64,000 nucleotides of DNA from Microbacteriaceae bacterium (GCA_024639845.1 JAHEGG010000002.1:58507-122506); one strand, 5' to 3'; shown: positions 1 through 11,039, numbered from the stretch's first letter. Numbers and translations: made by a program. Notes: generated by a model not told the origin, from the letters alone.

Positions 1-1
1 G

Positions 2-75
2 TAGGCCCCGTCGGGATCGAACCGACGACCCACGGATTAAAAGTCCGTTGCTCTAACCAACTGAGCTAGAGGCCC
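2..75 (-). tRNA. tRNA-Lys (anticodon TTT)
   Basis: Reverse complement gggcctctagctcagttggttagagcaacggacttttaatccgtgggtcgtcggttcgatcccgacggggccta folds as a cloverleaf; anticodon loop CTTTTAA. Confidence 0.95.
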
Positions 76-134
76 AAGCGAAACTGCGCGCACCCGATAG
101 GCGCAACGCACTAACCAGAAAAGTTTACTCTAGG

Positions 135-371
135 TCAACGCTTGAATGGACAGTGCCGACAAGCCATCGCACAACACTTTCCTTGATCGGCAAGGGTCTT
201 GGCATTGAACACGAATAGCCCGGTCACTGGGTCTGTGTAGCCATGCTGACCGATAGCAATCGAGATTCGATGCCGTGACATGATTTCGTCGAAGTTCGGG
301 TCGCAGACATTCAAGCGATCTGGATGTGGCTGGTCCAGTTCTCTAGGAAGCTTGCGTTCGATTTTCGACAT
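135..371 (-). CDS. Small Cys-rich DUF5522-like protein
   Basis: 78 aa, C-terminal KCCAMACRHCPFKR motif. Confidence 0.6.
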   Translation of the reverse strand: MSKIERKLPRELDQPHPDRLNVCDPNFDEIMSRHRISIAIGQHGYTDPVTGLFVFNAKTLADQGKCCAMACRHCPFKR

Positions 372-420
372 AGTTTTGAAAGCCTAGAACGCGCGTCCCA
401 TGATGCCCAGTAGACACGCC

Positions 421-1884
421 TTAGTTGTCGAGGCGAGTTAGCGCTTCGCGCCAAGCATCCGCACCTTTTTGATCAAACGCGCCAGGAGTGAACGTTGAGC
501 GCACCGGATTCAGCCGGGCAAGCTCATCGACCGAAGCCCAAATTCCGGCTCCAAGCCCAGCCAACAAGGCTGCTCCCAATGCGGTTGATTCGAGGTTCGC
601 GGGTCGCTCGATAACGCATTGAAGTTGGTCGGCCTGAAGCTGCATCAACAGATTATTGGCCGCAGCGCCGCCATCCACACGAAGACGAGCGGCCGGCACC
701 CCAGCATCCGCGTTCATCGCTTTGAACACCCAATAAACCTGATAGGCGATTCCCTCAAGCGTTGCGCGAGCGATATGCGCCCTGGTAGTTCCACGCGTTA
801 TGCCCTGCAGGCTGCCTCGAACTTCCGGCTGCCAGAAGGGTGCGCCGAGACCGGTTAGAGCCGGAACGAAAGTCACGCCCCCGCTGTCTGGCGCGGATGC
901 AGCGAGCTGCTCAACATCGCTTGAACTCGAGATTATGCCGAGCCCATCTCGCAACCACTGAACGGCAGCCCCTGCTACGAAGACCGAACCTTCGAGCGCA
1001 TATTCGAGGCGGCCGTCGGGGTGCTGCCAGGCAACGGTTGCAAGAAGTCGGTTCTTGCTTTCGGCGATGCGGTCTCCCGTATTCATCAGCATGAACGCGC
1101 CCGTGCCATAGGTGCACTTGGCGTCGCCAACCTCTATGCAACCCTGGCCGAAAAGCGCTGCCTGCTGGTCACCAGCCATGCCGGTGACGTCGAGTTCGAG
1201 ACCCAGAAAAGACGGGCCATAGGTCTTTGCCAGCCTGCCATAGTTTGGCACTACTCTTGGCAGAGCGACCCGCGGCACCTCGAACAACTCGAGCAGCGAG
1301 TCATCCCAGTCGCCGGTTTTTAGGTTGAAAAGCTGTGTGCGAGATGCATTTGACGCATCGGTGATGTGTTCCCTTGCGCCTGTCATGCGCGCCACCAAAT
1401 AGGACTCGATGGTACCGACGGCGATTGACCCCGCTTCGACACCGCGCCATATTTCTGGGTGATTGCGCTTGATCCAAAGCAACTTGGATGAAGAGAAATA
1501 CGGATCGAGCGGCAGGCCGGTCAGGCTCTGCACTCGTTCAGCAACATCTGCAAACTTTGGTTCGTTCAATAGGGCTGAAGTTCGGCGATCCTGCCACACG
1601 ATTGCGTTCAACGGTGACCGCAGGGTTTGCTTGTCCCAGAGCACCACGGTTTCGCGTTGATTGGTTATGCCGATGCAGGTGGGGGCGGTAGGAGTCTCGG
1701 TGAGCACGCTGCGCACCACGGTCAGCACGGCCTGCCAAATTTGTTCTGGGTCGTGTTCCACCCAGCCGGGTTGCGGATAGTGCTGCTCGAACTCGTTGTA
1801 GGCACGGGCTAAGGTGCGACCATCCGTGTCAATGATCAGTGCGGTGATACCGGTGGTGCCTGCATCGATTGCCAAAATCGCCAT
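421..1884 (-). CDS. glpK: Glycerol kinase
   Basis: FGGY kinase: AIDAGTTGITALIID, ITNQRETVVLWDKQT, MAGDQQAALFGQ, LRVDGGAAANNLLMQLQAD. Confidence 0.95.
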   Translation of the reverse strand: MAILAIDAGTTGITALIIDTDGRTLARAYNEFEQHYPQPGWVEHDPEQIWQAVLTVVRSVLTETPTAPTCIGITNQRETVVLWDKQTLRSPLNAIVWQDRRTSALLNEPKFADVAERVQSLTGLPLDPYFSSSKLLWIKRNHPEIWRGVEAGSIAVGTIESYLVARMTGAREHITDASNASRTQLFNLKTGDWDDSLLELFEVPRVALPRVVPNYGRLAKTYGPSFLGLELDVTGMAGDQQAALFGQGCIEVGDAKCTYGTGAFMLMNTGDRIAESKNRLLATVAWQHPDGRLEYALEGSVFVAGAAVQWLRDGLGIISSSSDVEQLAASAPDSGGVTFVPALTGLGAPFWQPEVRGSLQGITRGTTRAHIARATLEGIAYQVYWVFKAMNADAGVPAARLRVDGGAAANNLLMQLQADQLQCVIERPANLESTALGAALLAGLGAGIWASVDELARLNPVRSTFTPGAFDQKGADAWREALTRLDN

Positions 1885-1905
1885 GACCGCTCCCTAACTC
1901 AAAAC

Positions 1906-2829
1906 CTAGTGAACCATCGGGTCATAACCCGGCACAACGGGATTCGAACCAGCGTCGGATTGTTGAATCTTGCCTTTCGTTGGCCATTCGACCACAAACA
2001 TGGCCACCACCATCAGCGAACCACCGATGACGGTGCGAAGTGACAGCACCTCTTGACCGAGCATCACTGCGAAGAGAGCGGCGAAGATGACCTCGCTCGT
2101 GAGAATAATTGCGACTCGAGATGCGTCCATGATTGACTGCGCCCAAGTTTGAACGAAAAATGCGATTGCTGTCGCAAACACCGCGCAAAACAACACTGCG
2201 TTCCAAACGTCTGTGTCTGGTGGTGACTGAAAGCCAGGGTCGCTGGTATTGAACAGCGCACCAATCCAGCAGACCACGGCAACGGTGGCAAGCTGTACCA
2301 CCGTGAGTGCATAGGTGTCACGGCCGGGGCTCCAACGTCCCAGCCCAACAATGTGGAGGGCAAACAAAATCGCGCAGGCAAGCAGGCTAAACGTGCCGAC
2401 ATCGAAACCGAGCCCACCGAGGGTGATTGTTGCCAGTCCGATGGTCGCCAGGATGACCCCCAGCAGCACCTTCTTGGCTACGACTTGTCGCAACAACAGC
2501 CACGCGAACACGGGCGTGAGAACGATGTAAAGGCCGGTGAAGAAACCCGTGATGGCAGCGGTTGACAGCTCGAGTCCGATGGTTTGAGTGACATAACCCA
2601 GGCCCAGCGCAAGGCCTAACAGAACCCCGCGCACCATGAAGTTTCGGTTGAAGTGGCGAATCAGTTGCGGTCGAATCGCAAACATGAGAACCGCGGCGAT
2701 GGTGAAACGCAGAGCGAGAAAATCGAAATAGGGCTGACGCTCGATGGCGTCTTTCATCCAGACGAATGCGAAACCCCAAGAGGCGGCTACGCTTACCAAA
2801 GCGAAGACGGCTAGGGAGTTTCTTTTCAT
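1906..2829 (-). CDS. EamA/DMT-family transporter
   Basis: 307 aa, about ten hydrophobic segments, EamA-like repeats (WGFAFVWMKDAI...). Confidence 0.85.
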   Translation of the reverse strand: MKRNSLAVFALVSVAASWGFAFVWMKDAIERQPYFDFLALRFTIAAVLMFAIRPQLIRHFNRNFMVRGVLLGLALGLGYVTQTIGLELSTAAITGFFTGLYIVLTPVFAWLLLRQVVAKKVLLGVILATIGLATITLGGLGFDVGTFSLLACAILFALHIVGLGRWSPGRDTYALTVVQLATVAVVCWIGALFNTSDPGFQSPPDTDVWNAVLFCAVFATAIAFFVQTWAQSIMDASRVAIILTSEVIFAALFAVMLGQEVLSLRTVIGGSLMVVAMFVVEWPTKGKIQQSDAGSNPVVPGYDPMVH

Positions 2830-2838
2830 CCCTAGAGT

Positions 2839-4353
2839 CTATTTGCGCTTATTGCCGAGGGCGACCTGCTTTACCATCGAAGGAAAAACGATTCCGTGCA
2901 TCGGCCAGACGCTCGCCCAATAGAGGTGACCAAGTAGCCCTCTAGGGGCATAGATCGCTCTCTGGGTAACTCGTGTGCCGGTCGCGGTCTTTTCGAGCCG
3001 GAACTCGAGCCAGGCGAGCCCAGGCATTTTCATTTCGGCACGCAGCCTGAGCAAGTTAGGCCGATCGATCGCCTCGACTCTCCAAAAGTCGAGCGCTTCC
3101 CCTTCGATTAGGTGGTTCGGGTCGCGACGTCCGCGGCGAAGTCCCACACCGCCAACGAGTTTGTCCATGAGCCCTCGCAAACGCCACGCCCAGGTCGCGG
3201 TCGAGTAGCCGTTGTCGCCACCGATTGACTCGACTCTCGCCCAAACCTCATCAATCGAGTCGGTCGAATCGACCGTCCGCACGTCTTCATAAAGAGTTCC
3301 GCCAGCCCAGGCTGGGTCGGTGGGCAATGGGTCTGAAGCTGTGCCAGGCACAGAGGCGTTAGTCCAGCGTGTTTCTACGTTGGCATCTTTGATGCGCTTT
3401 AGGGCCAGTTGGACGGCTCGGGCAAAGGGCGTGAGTCCGCCGACCGGGTCTGGAATCAGATCTCGGATTCGTGCATCCCTGGCGACAACCTCGTTTTTAA
3501 GACTTGCCACCAGTCTCTTGGCGAGCGTATAGGGCACGGGGGTTACCAGACCTACCCAGCCGGAGGATAGCCGCGGAGTGAGAACCGGAATCGGAATGAT
3601 TACGCGCTTACGCAAACCAGCCGCGGCGGCGTATTGCATCATCATCTCTCGATAGGTGAACACCTGGGGCCCACCGATGTCGAAATAGCCGCTGATCTTC
3701 GGGTCAATCGCGGCAGCGCCAACCAGGTAACGCAAAACATCGCGAATGGCAATCGGCTGAATTCGATTATTTACCCATTTAGGAACGGTCATGATGGGCA
3801 GGCGTTCGGTCAGGTAGCGCAGCATCTCGAATGACGCGCTGCCCGAACCAATCACGACACCGGCGCGTAATTCGATGGTTGGCACCCCGGATGCTCGCAA
3901 AATCTCGCCCGTTTCGGTGCGGGCTTTGAGGTGCGGCGAGAGGTTTTCGGTGTCGGCAATGATGCCGCCCAGATAGATCATTCGCGAGACGCCGGCAAGA
4001 TTCGTGGCAACTGCAAATTTTGTCGCCAGCGATCGTTCTTCAGCCTCGAAGTCGTCTTTGCTCATCAGAGCGTGCAAAAGGTAGTAGGCAACATCCACGC
4101 CGGCCAGCGCGCGATTCAAGGTATCTACGTCGTGGGCATCGCCCGAGGCCACCTCAACCTGACTAATCCAAGGATGATCGCTGAGCCGTTCAGGGTGCCG
4201 CGCGAGTATCCGCACTCGATAGCCGTGTGCAAGCAATTCTCGGATCAATCGACCACCGATGTAACCCGTTGCACCCGTAACTAGGCAAAGCGCAGGCTTT
4301 CCATCTTTGCCGGTGAATACCGGCAAATCTGCGGCTACCGACTCTTGGTTCAC
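2839..4353 (-). CDS. SDR-family NAD(P)-binding protein with C-terminal DUF2867-like domain
   Basis: N-terminal LVTGATGYIGGRLIRELLAHGYRVRILAR Rossmann motif; C-terminal DFWRVEAIDRPNLLRLRAEMKMPGLAWLEF. Confidence 0.85.
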   Translation of the reverse strand: MNQESVAADLPVFTGKDGKPALCLVTGATGYIGGRLIRELLAHGYRVRILARHPERLSDHPWISQVEVASGDAHDVDTLNRALAGVDVAYYLLHALMSKDDFEAEERSLATKFAVATNLAGVSRMIYLGGIIADTENLSPHLKARTETGEILRASGVPTIELRAGVVIGSGSASFEMLRYLTERLPIMTVPKWVNNRIQPIAIRDVLRYLVGAAAIDPKISGYFDIGGPQVFTYREMMMQYAAAAGLRKRVIIPIPVLTPRLSSGWVGLVTPVPYTLAKRLVASLKNEVVARDARIRDLIPDPVGGLTPFARAVQLALKRIKDANVETRWTNASVPGTASDPLPTDPAWAGGTLYEDVRTVDSTDSIDEVWARVESIGGDNGYSTATWAWRLRGLMDKLVGGVGLRRGRRDPNHLIEGEALDFWRVEAIDRPNLLRLRAEMKMPGLAWLEFRLEKTATGTRVTQRAIYAPRGLLGHLYWASVWPMHGIVFPSMVKQVALGNKRK

Positions 4354-5111
4354 TGGTCTTGCAAACCGGAGGAGGTGACTCTAAACGGGGGAGTCTTTTC
4401 GCCGCCTTCGATGGCAACGTTCAGATAGTTTTCGCGAGGTGCGAGGGGGCAGGTCGCGAAGTCGGTGTATGAGCAGGGAAAGTTTGCCGACTTGTTGAAG
4501 TCGATCGACCACTGGTCACCCTCGATGTTGGTCGCACTGACCGATCGGCCCGTTCCATAGGTGCTCTTGCCCGAGGTCGCGTCGCGAAAAATCACCCACA
4601 GGGCTTTAGGGTCTGGTCTTTTGAACCCGATTAGTTCGAGGGTTTCACCCTTGAGTTCGAATCGAAGGCGACCCGGCGATTCGTAATTGTTGCCTAGCTC
4701 CCCAGCAAAAGAGGACACCCCGACCTGCTTCTCATCGGCCACCAGCGTTGCCGTCACCGAAAGTTGTGGGTCGTAGTCAAATGTTTTGGCGCCATCAAAT
4801 CGGCTAAGAGCAGCCGAGTTAGGGTTGCGCGGACGCAAAATGATTCTTCCCCCGCGACTTGCAATCTCAAGAACGCCAGAACCGGTGGGCTCGGTGATTT
4901 CGCTTCCGAGTGCAAGATTCCAGACTCGTTCATCGGCGCCTTCGAACCCAACGGCGTGAACCTCGTGGTCCATCGCCCACCAAGAGCCCGTCACATCATC
5001 GAAGGTTTGTGGGGTTTCGTCGAGCCAGTTGATGCTGGTCACGGCTAGAAAACCGGTCGGATTACTCCATTGAGCGTTGCGCGAATCAATCCAGGTTAGA
5101 AAATCGTTCAT
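4350..5111 (-). CDS. DUF1684 domain-containing protein
   Basis: TYGTGRSVSA...IDFNKSANFPCSYTDFATCPLAPRENYLNVAIEGGEK is typical of DUF1684; 4-bp overlap with the preceding gene's end. Confidence 0.8.
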   Translation of the reverse strand: MNDFLTWIDSRNAQWSNPTGFLAVTSINWLDETPQTFDDVTGSWWAMDHEVHAVGFEGADERVWNLALGSEITEPTGSGVLEIASRGGRIILRPRNPNSAALSRFDGAKTFDYDPQLSVTATLVADEKQVGVSSFAGELGNNYESPGRLRFELKGETLELIGFKRPDPKALWVIFRDATSGKSTYGTGRSVSATNIEGDQWSIDFNKSANFPCSYTDFATCPLAPRENYLNVAIEGGEKTPPFRVTSSGLQDQ

Positions 5112-6052
5112 TTCTTCTTTTCTATGACGGGGCTGTGTATCTCTAACCCCGCGATGCGCCGCTTGCTTCCCTTGGGTTGCGCAACATGGACCACAAGCAT
5201 CGAACCGGGTTCTAGTGCCCTGGCCTCGTGGATCAAAATCTCTTGCCTTGGCGTCGCAAGTTTGCTGATTTCATCAAGGATGGTCGGCAGCGCCGGTCGG
5301 TGGCTGCATAACACCGTTGATTTTCCGTCTGCAAGTAACTTTTCCACCACACGAGCAGTGCGCTGGGGTCCGTTCTTGTTCGAGAACTCAGTGAGCTGAC
5401 CACGTTCGATGATGGGCAGCCCCTTGGCGTCGGCAAAGGGGAATACGGTCGTTAGGCAGCGACGCCACGGGCTCGTCACAACTCGCTTCGGGGCAAACGC
5501 CGCCAGAAGGGGCACTAGTGCGCGCGCTTGGGTGAGTCCGACCGCCGTCAAAGTTCGCTTGCCATCTTCGCCTGACCAATCGCTGCGAGGTGTCGCTTCA
5601 GCGTGACGCAACACAATGAACGGTTTGGTGTCGAGCATTGAGTTTTTGCGAAGCTCGACTAGTGCATCCAGGTATTCGAGGTCCTGTTTGTAGGTCATCT
5701 TGGTGCGAACTTGGTCGACGTTGAACCACTCGACACTCTCGACCTCTTCGTCTGGTTTGAACGTCGACTTCGCAAGGGCCGATTCGCTCACCCTTGCGGC
5801 CCAGTAGTGCACTTCTTTGTCTGCTCCGTTAGCCAACTTATATTGCTGAACGCCGAGCTTTACTCCGAGTCGTATCTTCAGACCGGTTTCTTCACGAATT
5901 TCCCTCACGGCCGCCTCGGGCAGACTTTCGCCGGCGTCCACCTTGCCCTTTGGCCAAGACCAGTCGTCATACCGCTTTCGGTGAACCACCGCCACTAAAA
6001 GCTCACCTTTAGCTTCACGCCAGCACAGTGCTCCGGCCGCGAAAACGGTCAT
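5108..6052 (-). CDS. NUDIX hydrolase / histidine phosphatase fusion (MutT1-like)
   Basis: Nudix box GKVDAGESLPEAAVREIREETGLKI; C-terminal RHAEATPRSDW histidine phosphatase motif; adjacent to ppk. Confidence 0.9.
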   Translation of the reverse strand: MTVFAAGALCWREAKGELLVAVVHRKRYDDWSWPKGKVDAGESLPEAAVREIREETGLKIRLGVKLGVQQYKLANGADKEVHYWAARVSESALAKSTFKPDEEVESVEWFNVDQVRTKMTYKQDLEYLDALVELRKNSMLDTKPFIVLRHAEATPRSDWSGEDGKRTLTAVGLTQARALVPLLAAFAPKRVVTSPWRRCLTTVFPFADAKGLPIIERGQLTEFSNKNGPQRTARVVEKLLADGKSTVLCSHRPALPTILDEISKLATPRQEILIHEARALEPGSMLVVHVAQPKGSKRRIAGLEIHSPVIEKKK

Positions 6053-6055
6053 GCC

Positions 6056-8170
6056 TTATCTGCTCCGCTTGGCAGAGATGCGGCGCATCAACTCGTCTTG
6101 AACCTCAACCAATGGCTTGCCGTTTTCGTCGATCTTGTGACGGGTCCAAACGCCGTTTGAGGCGAGGTGCCAGGACTGCGCAGAATCGCTCATGGCCAGT
6201 TCGAAGAGTCCCTCAATTTCTTGCATGTGATCTGGCTGAACGAGATTCACTAGGGCTTCGACCCTTCGGTCGAGGTTGCGGTGCATCATGTCGGCCGAAC
6301 CGATGTAGTAGCGAGGGTCGCCCGCGTTCACAAAGGCGAATGCTCGCGAATGCTCCAGATAGCGCCCAAGAACCGAACGAACACGGATGGTCTCGCTCAA
6401 GCCAGGCACGCCGGGTCGGAGCGAGCACATACCTCGAACAAAAACGTCTACTGGCACTCCTGCCATACTCGCCCGATAGAGCGCATCGATGATTTTTTCA
6501 TCGACGAGCGAGTTGACTTTGACCTTGATACCCGAAGTTTTGCCGGCTTGTGCGTTCTCGATCTCGGCATCAATTCTGGCGATTAGGCCATCTCGAACTC
6601 CGTTAGGTGACACCAGCAAACTCTTGAACGAGGCATCGGGGGCATAGCCACTTAGTTGGTTGAACAGTCTGGTTAGGTCTTCGCCAACCGCCTCACGCGC
6701 GGTCAACAGGCCATAGTCCTCATAGAAACGAGCGGTCTTGGGGTTGTAGTTTCCGGTTCCGATGTGGCAATAGCGACGGAGTTTGCTGCCCTCTTGGCGG
6801 ATCACGAGCGATAGCTTGCAGTGAGTTTTGAGCCCGACGATGCCATAAACAACGTGCACACCGGCCTGCTCGAGTTTGCGAGCCCACGTGATGTTGTTCT
6901 GTTCGTCGAATCTTGCCTTGATCTCAACCAGTGCAAGCACCTGCTTGCCCGCTTCTGCCGCATCAATTAGCGCGTCAACAATTGGCGAGTCACCGCTGGT
7001 GCGATAGAGGGTTTGCTTGATGGCTAACACGTTCGGATCGGCAGCCGCTTGCTCGAGAAACGCCTGTGTTGAGTTACTGAAACGCTCGTATGGGTGGTGA
7101 ACCAGCACCTCGCGCTCGCGAAGCACCTTGAAAATATCTGCCTTCTCATCTTCGGCGTGAGTCAAATAGCGGTTAGTGACCACCGGATGAGGTGGAAAGT
7201 GCAACTCGGAGCGCTTGATCGCCGAAACTTCGAAAAGACCGGTCAAGTCAAGCGGCGCAGGTAGGCGATAAACATCCGTCTCTTCGATGTCGAGTTCGCG
7301 AACCAGCAGTTCTAGCACTGTCGGGTTGATGTCGTTTGCAACCTCAAGTCGAACCGGCGGGCCAAATCGACGACGCAAGAGTTCCTTTTCGAGCGATTCC
7401 AGTAGGTTTTCCGACTCGTCTTCATCAACCTCTAGGTCTTCATTGCGAGTCACGCGGAACGTGTGGTGCTGAAGCACCTCCATCCCAGGAAAAAGGTGAT
7501 GCAAGAACTGGCCGATGACCTCTTCGAGAGGAATGAAACGCGGCGAAGTTGAAGTCGCGCTGCCTTGGATTCGAACAAAGCGCGGCAACAGTGGTGGCAC
7601 CTTCAGGCGAGCAAACTGCTGCTTTCCGTCTGGGCTGCCGAGCATCACGGCCATGTTTAGCGACAGGCCCGAAATGTAAGGGAAGGGGTGAGCCGGGTCG
7701 ACGGCCAGCGGAGTCAAAACCGGAAAAATTTGGTTTTGAAAATAGTCTCGAAGTTCGGTCTGTTCGTTGTCTGAAAGATCATTCCAATGCTCGAAATTGA
7801 TGCCCTTCGACCGCAGTGCCGGCTCGATTTGGTCGTGAAACAGTTTTGCGTGGCGCTCTTGCAAGCGGTGTGCTTCTGCGCTGATCTGTTCGAGCACAAC
7901 CTCGGGTGCTAGGCCAGAGGCCGATGGAACTGAGATTCCGGCAGCCATACGCCGTTTGAGACCTGCGACTCTGACCATGAAAAATTCGTCGAGATTTGAA
8001 GCGAAAATGCTCAAAAAGTTGACGCGTTCCAGAAGGTAGAGGCTTTCATCCTCGGCCAATTCGAGCACGCGCTGGTTGAAAGCTAGCCAACTCAGTTCAC
8101 GGTCAAGAAAGCGATCGACAGGCAAATCGCCAAAGTCGGGCAGCTCGATGGCCATGGTTTCGTCAGACAT
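6056..8170 (-). CDS. ppk1: RNA degradosome polyphosphate kinase
   Basis: 704 aa, [61 protein letters not shown]. Confidence 0.97.
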   Translation of the reverse strand: MSDETMAIELPDFGDLPVDRFLDRELSWLAFNQRVLELAEDESLYLLERVNFLSIFASNLDEFFMVRVAGLKRRMAAGISVPSASGLAPEVVLEQISAEAHRLQERHAKLFHDQIEPALRSKGINFEHWNDLSDNEQTELRDYFQNQIFPVLTPLAVDPAHPFPYISGLSLNMAVMLGSPDGKQQFARLKVPPLLPRFVRIQGSATSTSPRFIPLEEVIGQFLHHLFPGMEVLQHHTFRVTRNEDLEVDEDESENLLESLEKELLRRRFGPPVRLEVANDINPTVLELLVRELDIEETDVYRLPAPLDLTGLFEVSAIKRSELHFPPHPVVTNRYLTHAEDEKADIFKVLREREVLVHHPYERFSNSTQAFLEQAAADPNVLAIKQTLYRTSGDSPIVDALIDAAEAGKQVLALVEIKARFDEQNNITWARKLEQAGVHVVYGIVGLKTHCKLSLVIRQEGSKLRRYCHIGTGNYNPKTARFYEDYGLLTAREAVGEDLTRLFNQLSGYAPDASFKSLLVSPNGVRDGLIARIDAEIENAQAGKTSGIKVKVNSLVDEKIIDALYRASMAGVPVDVFVRGMCSLRPGVPGLSETIRVRSVLGRYLEHSRAFAFVNAGDPRYYIGSADMMHRNLDRRVEALVNLVQPDHMQEIEGLFELAMSDSAQSWHLASNGVWTRHKIDENGKPLVEVQDELMRRISAKRSR

Positions 8171-8214
8171 GCATTCAATACTGCCACGAATGGCTTACTG
8201 CAGGTAAATAGAAC

Positions 8215-8895
8215 CTAAACGGTGACCGACTGGTCTTCTTTGGCAATGTTGAAGCAATAGCCCCGGTTTCTGACCGTGCCGATTAGTGCTTCAAGGTCGC
8301 CGAGCTTGGCGCGCAATCTACGCACGTGAACGTCGACGGTGCGCGTGCCTCCGAAGTAGTCGTAGCCCCAAACTTCGCTCAGTAGTTGCTCGCGCGAAAA
8401 TACCCGCCCAGGATGCTGCGCTAAAAAGCGCAAAAGTTCAAACTCCTTGAAGGTCAGGTCCATCGGTTTGCCGTGCACCTTGGCCGAATAAGTTGCATCG
8501 TCAATCACCACGCCAGAGGCACTGATGGTTTCATCAGCGCTGCTGAGGTTGGTGCTTTTGTCTATGGCAAGGCGAATTCTTGCGTCGATTTCGGCTGGTC
8601 CTGCCGATTCGAGAATCACATCGCTGGCACCCCATTCGCCAGAAATCGCTGCCATTCCGCCTTCGGTGACGACCACCACGAGAGGTGCCGAGAGACCCGT
8701 GGTGTTCAGGAGTTTGGCTAGTGATTTAGCGCCAGCAAGGTCGCGGCGTGCATCCAAAAAGATTAGGTCTGCAGCGGGGGCGTTTACGAGGCTGGCTGGT
8801 TCGGCCACGATCTGGCGAACTTTGTGAGGCAGAAGGGCGAGGGCAGGCAGAACATCGGAGTCGACCGCGGCCGACAAAACCAATAGTTGAGCCAT
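8215..8895 (-). CDS. Atypical OmpR-type response regulator, GlnR-like
   Basis: Winged-helix C-terminus ([51 protein letters not shown]) with a divergent receiver ([16 protein letters not shown]). Confidence 0.8.
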   Translation of the reverse strand: MAQLLVLSAAVDSDVLPALALLPHKVRQIVAEPASLVNAPAADLIFLDARRDLAGAKSLAKLLNTTGLSAPLVVVVTEGGMAAISGEWGASDVILESAGPAEIDARIRLAIDKSTNLSSADETISASGVVIDDATYSAKVHGKPMDLTFKEFELLRFLAQHPGRVFSREQLLSEVWGYDYFGGTRTVDVHVRRLRAKLGDLEALIGTVRNRGYCFNIAKEDQSVTV

Positions 8896-8960
8896 AACAA
8901 TCTCCGATGGGTTACCCCAAGTTTAGCCAACCTTTAGCCCCAGTAGGGCAAGATGTAACT

Positions 8961-9218
8961 GTGAAGCGAGCTTGGGTGCAAATTATTTCGATTTGGTTCG
9001 TGGTGGCAGTTGTGACCGCGTGGGTTACTGTCGTCGCCCCTCACGAGGATGCTCTTGCTTGGTATGGCGCAATACTCGCCGGTTCGATAGCGACCGTCAG
9101 CCTCATTCATTTGGTAAAAGCAAGCGCAAGTGGCATCGTGCAAGAACTCATCTATGTGGCCGGTGGCAGCTATCTGATTCTCACGCTGGCCAGCGGCTAC
9201 CTATTTCTCGCTGGCTAA
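8961..9218 (+). CDS. Small hypothetical membrane protein
   Basis: GTG start inside the 8907 ORF gives MKRAWVQIISIWFVVAVVTAWVTVVAPHED...; about three hydrophobic segments; divergent from the GlnR-like gene. Confidence 0.65.
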   Translation: MKRAWVQIISIWFVVAVVTAWVTVVAPHEDALAWYGAILAGSIATVSLIHLVKASASGIVQELIYVAGGSYLILTLASGYLFLAG

Positions 9219-9255
9219 TCTGACCTGCACGCGCCTTGCGAGATAAACTTTTGGC

Positions 9256-9366
9256 ATGATCCTCGCAGCTGAAATATTCTTCACCGGACTCCTTGTGCTT
9301 GCCGCTCTTGCCATCGCCGGCATTTCGGTTCTAGTTCTATACAAGCTCTTCAAGGGCCAGAAGTAA
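9256..9366 (+). CDS. Small single-TM protein (36 aa)
   Basis: atgatcctcgcag...cagaagtaa translates to MILAAEIFFTGLLVLAALAIAGISVLVLYKLFKGQK; below the length cutoff of the ORF track; 1-nt gap to the next gene. Confidence 0.65.
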   Translation: MILAAEIFFTGLLVLAALAIAGISVLVLYKLFKGQK

Positions 9367-9367
9367 G

Positions 9368-9970
9368 TTGTTCGTTCTGCCCGAGGGTCTTCCACTTGAG
9401 TTGACTCCGCTCGCGTTTCTCGTGGGCAAATGGCAGGGAAGCGGAGTCATTTCTTATAAATCTGACTCAGACGATAGCCCAGCCGAAGAACACGAGTTCT
9501 TTCAAACCATCGAGTTCGCTGACAATGGTCTAAACGCATTGAGCTACTCATCAGTGGTTCGTCTCGCCGATTCCAGCGACGCCGCATTGCCGAGCGAACT
9601 CGGATTCTGGAAAGTTTCGCGACCTCACGAACCGGCTGATCACGGCCCCGGCTTGCTTCTGGGAGCCGGCGAACCGAGCATTAGAACCCACGAAGATTTA
9701 GACAAGTTGCGCACCGAACAGGGATTCGCGATTGAGGTTTCGACGCTGCATCCCGGTGGCGTGGCTGAGCTCTATCGCGGGTTCGTGAAGAACGCCCGAA
9801 TCGATTTGGCCTCGGCAAGCGGAGCCGCCTTCGAAACTGCAAAAACCTACCGTCACTCAACCAGAATTTATGGTCTTGTTGAAGGCGCTCTCTTATGGGC
9901 TTGGGACATCGCTCTGCCCGGTAGTGAACTTAAGCCACACGCCTCGGCTCGCCTCGAACGAATCGGCTAA
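9368..9970 (+). CDS. FABP-like / nitrobindin-family (DUF1794) protein
   Basis: LTPLAFLVGKWQGSGVISY N-terminus; TTG start. Confidence 0.85.
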   Translation: MFVLPEGLPLELTPLAFLVGKWQGSGVISYKSDSDDSPAEEHEFFQTIEFADNGLNALSYSSVVRLADSSDAALPSELGFWKVSRPHEPADHGPGLLLGAGEPSIRTHEDLDKLRTEQGFAIEVSTLHPGGVAELYRGFVKNARIDLASASGAAFETAKTYRHSTRIYGLVEGALLWAWDIALPGSELKPHASARLERIG

Positions 9971-9972
9971 CC

Positions 9973-10992
9973 ATGACGGTGAAATCTCACTTCACCAATC
10001 CGCTCGTCGAACAGCGCGACCTGCTGTCGGGCAAGGCGCTAGTCGAGCTCGCACGCGGCGTCATCAAGGCCACTGGTGTGGAGCGCCTCGACTGGCTTCA
10101 CTCAATGCTCACCACTGACTTTAAAAACCTCAAACCCGGAGTCTCTAGAGAAGCGCTGCTGCTCGACGTTCAGGGCCATATCGAGCAGGTTTTTCATGCC
10201 TTCGACGATGGCGCAGCGACCTGGTTGATTTTCGAGGCATCCCAGACCGAAAAACTGATGGTCTGGTTTGACCGCATGATTTTCAGAAGCAAGGTCGAGA
10301 TTTTGGATGTATCCGACGATTTTCGAGTTTTCGGCGCTTTCGTCGATCTTGCCAATGGCTTTGCTCAGTGGGTTGACCCCTGGCCAAATGTGGTTCAAGG
10401 CGGCGTGCGCTATGCCACGACCGCGCCTGAGACTTGGAATTATCGCGAGATTTTGGTTCCTGTTGGGCAAGCCGAGGCGTTCTGTGCTGCATTTGGTGAA
10501 GCAGGCACGGATGCTCTCGAGGCCTTGCGCGTAGCCGCCAAGCGTCCTGGTCTCGCCGAAATCGATGAACGCACCATGCCACACGAGGTTGACTGGATGA
10601 CGACCGCAGTGCACCTGAGCAAAGGTTGTTATCGAGGGCAAGAGGCTGTAGCCAAAACCCACAACCTTGGACATCCGCCTCGCCGCCTCGTATTTTTGCA
10701 CTTGGACGGTTCGGGTCACATGTTGCCTGAACGGGGCGATGAGGTTTGGGCGTTGAATGCCGACGGTTCCCGCTCGGAGCGCGCTCGCGGAGTCGTAACT
10801 TCGGTCGCCCAGCATTTCGAACAGGGCCCAATCGCGCTGGCCTTGGTTCAGCGGAGCGTGCCAGAAGATGCCGAGTTGCTAATAGCCAACGAAGATCGCG
10901 AGATTTCGGCAAATCAAGAAGTCATCGTGCCAGCAAGCGCAGGCAAAGCGGCCGGCTTGGCGCGCCCCAATCTGCTAATGGGCAAAAACTAG
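9973..10992 (+). CDS. ygfZ: YgfZ/GcvT-family folate-binding protein
   Basis: LDWLHSMLTTDFKNL and KGCYRGQEAVAKTHNLGHPPRRLVFLHLDG, the KGCYxGQE signature. Confidence 0.92.
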   Translation: MTVKSHFTNPLVEQRDLLSGKALVELARGVIKATGVERLDWLHSMLTTDFKNLKPGVSREALLLDVQGHIEQVFHAFDDGAATWLIFEASQTEKLMVWFDRMIFRSKVEILDVSDDFRVFGAFVDLANGFAQWVDPWPNVVQGGVRYATTAPETWNYREILVPVGQAEAFCAAFGEAGTDALEALRVAAKRPGLAEIDERTMPHEVDWMTTAVHLSKGCYRGQEAVAKTHNLGHPPRRLVFLHLDGSGHMLPERGDEVWALNADGSRSERARGVVTSVAQHFEQGPIALALVQRSVPEDAELLIANEDREISANQEVIVPASAGKAAGLARPNLLMGKN

Positions 10993-11039
10993 CCAGCTGA
11001 TTCGGCAAGATTGAACCAAACAAAGCGAGGGTCTCATCG

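Noticed and set aside
10102-10912. Two long minus-strand ORFs (237 and 209 aa)
   Set aside because: Antisense to ygfZ with no recognisable domain.
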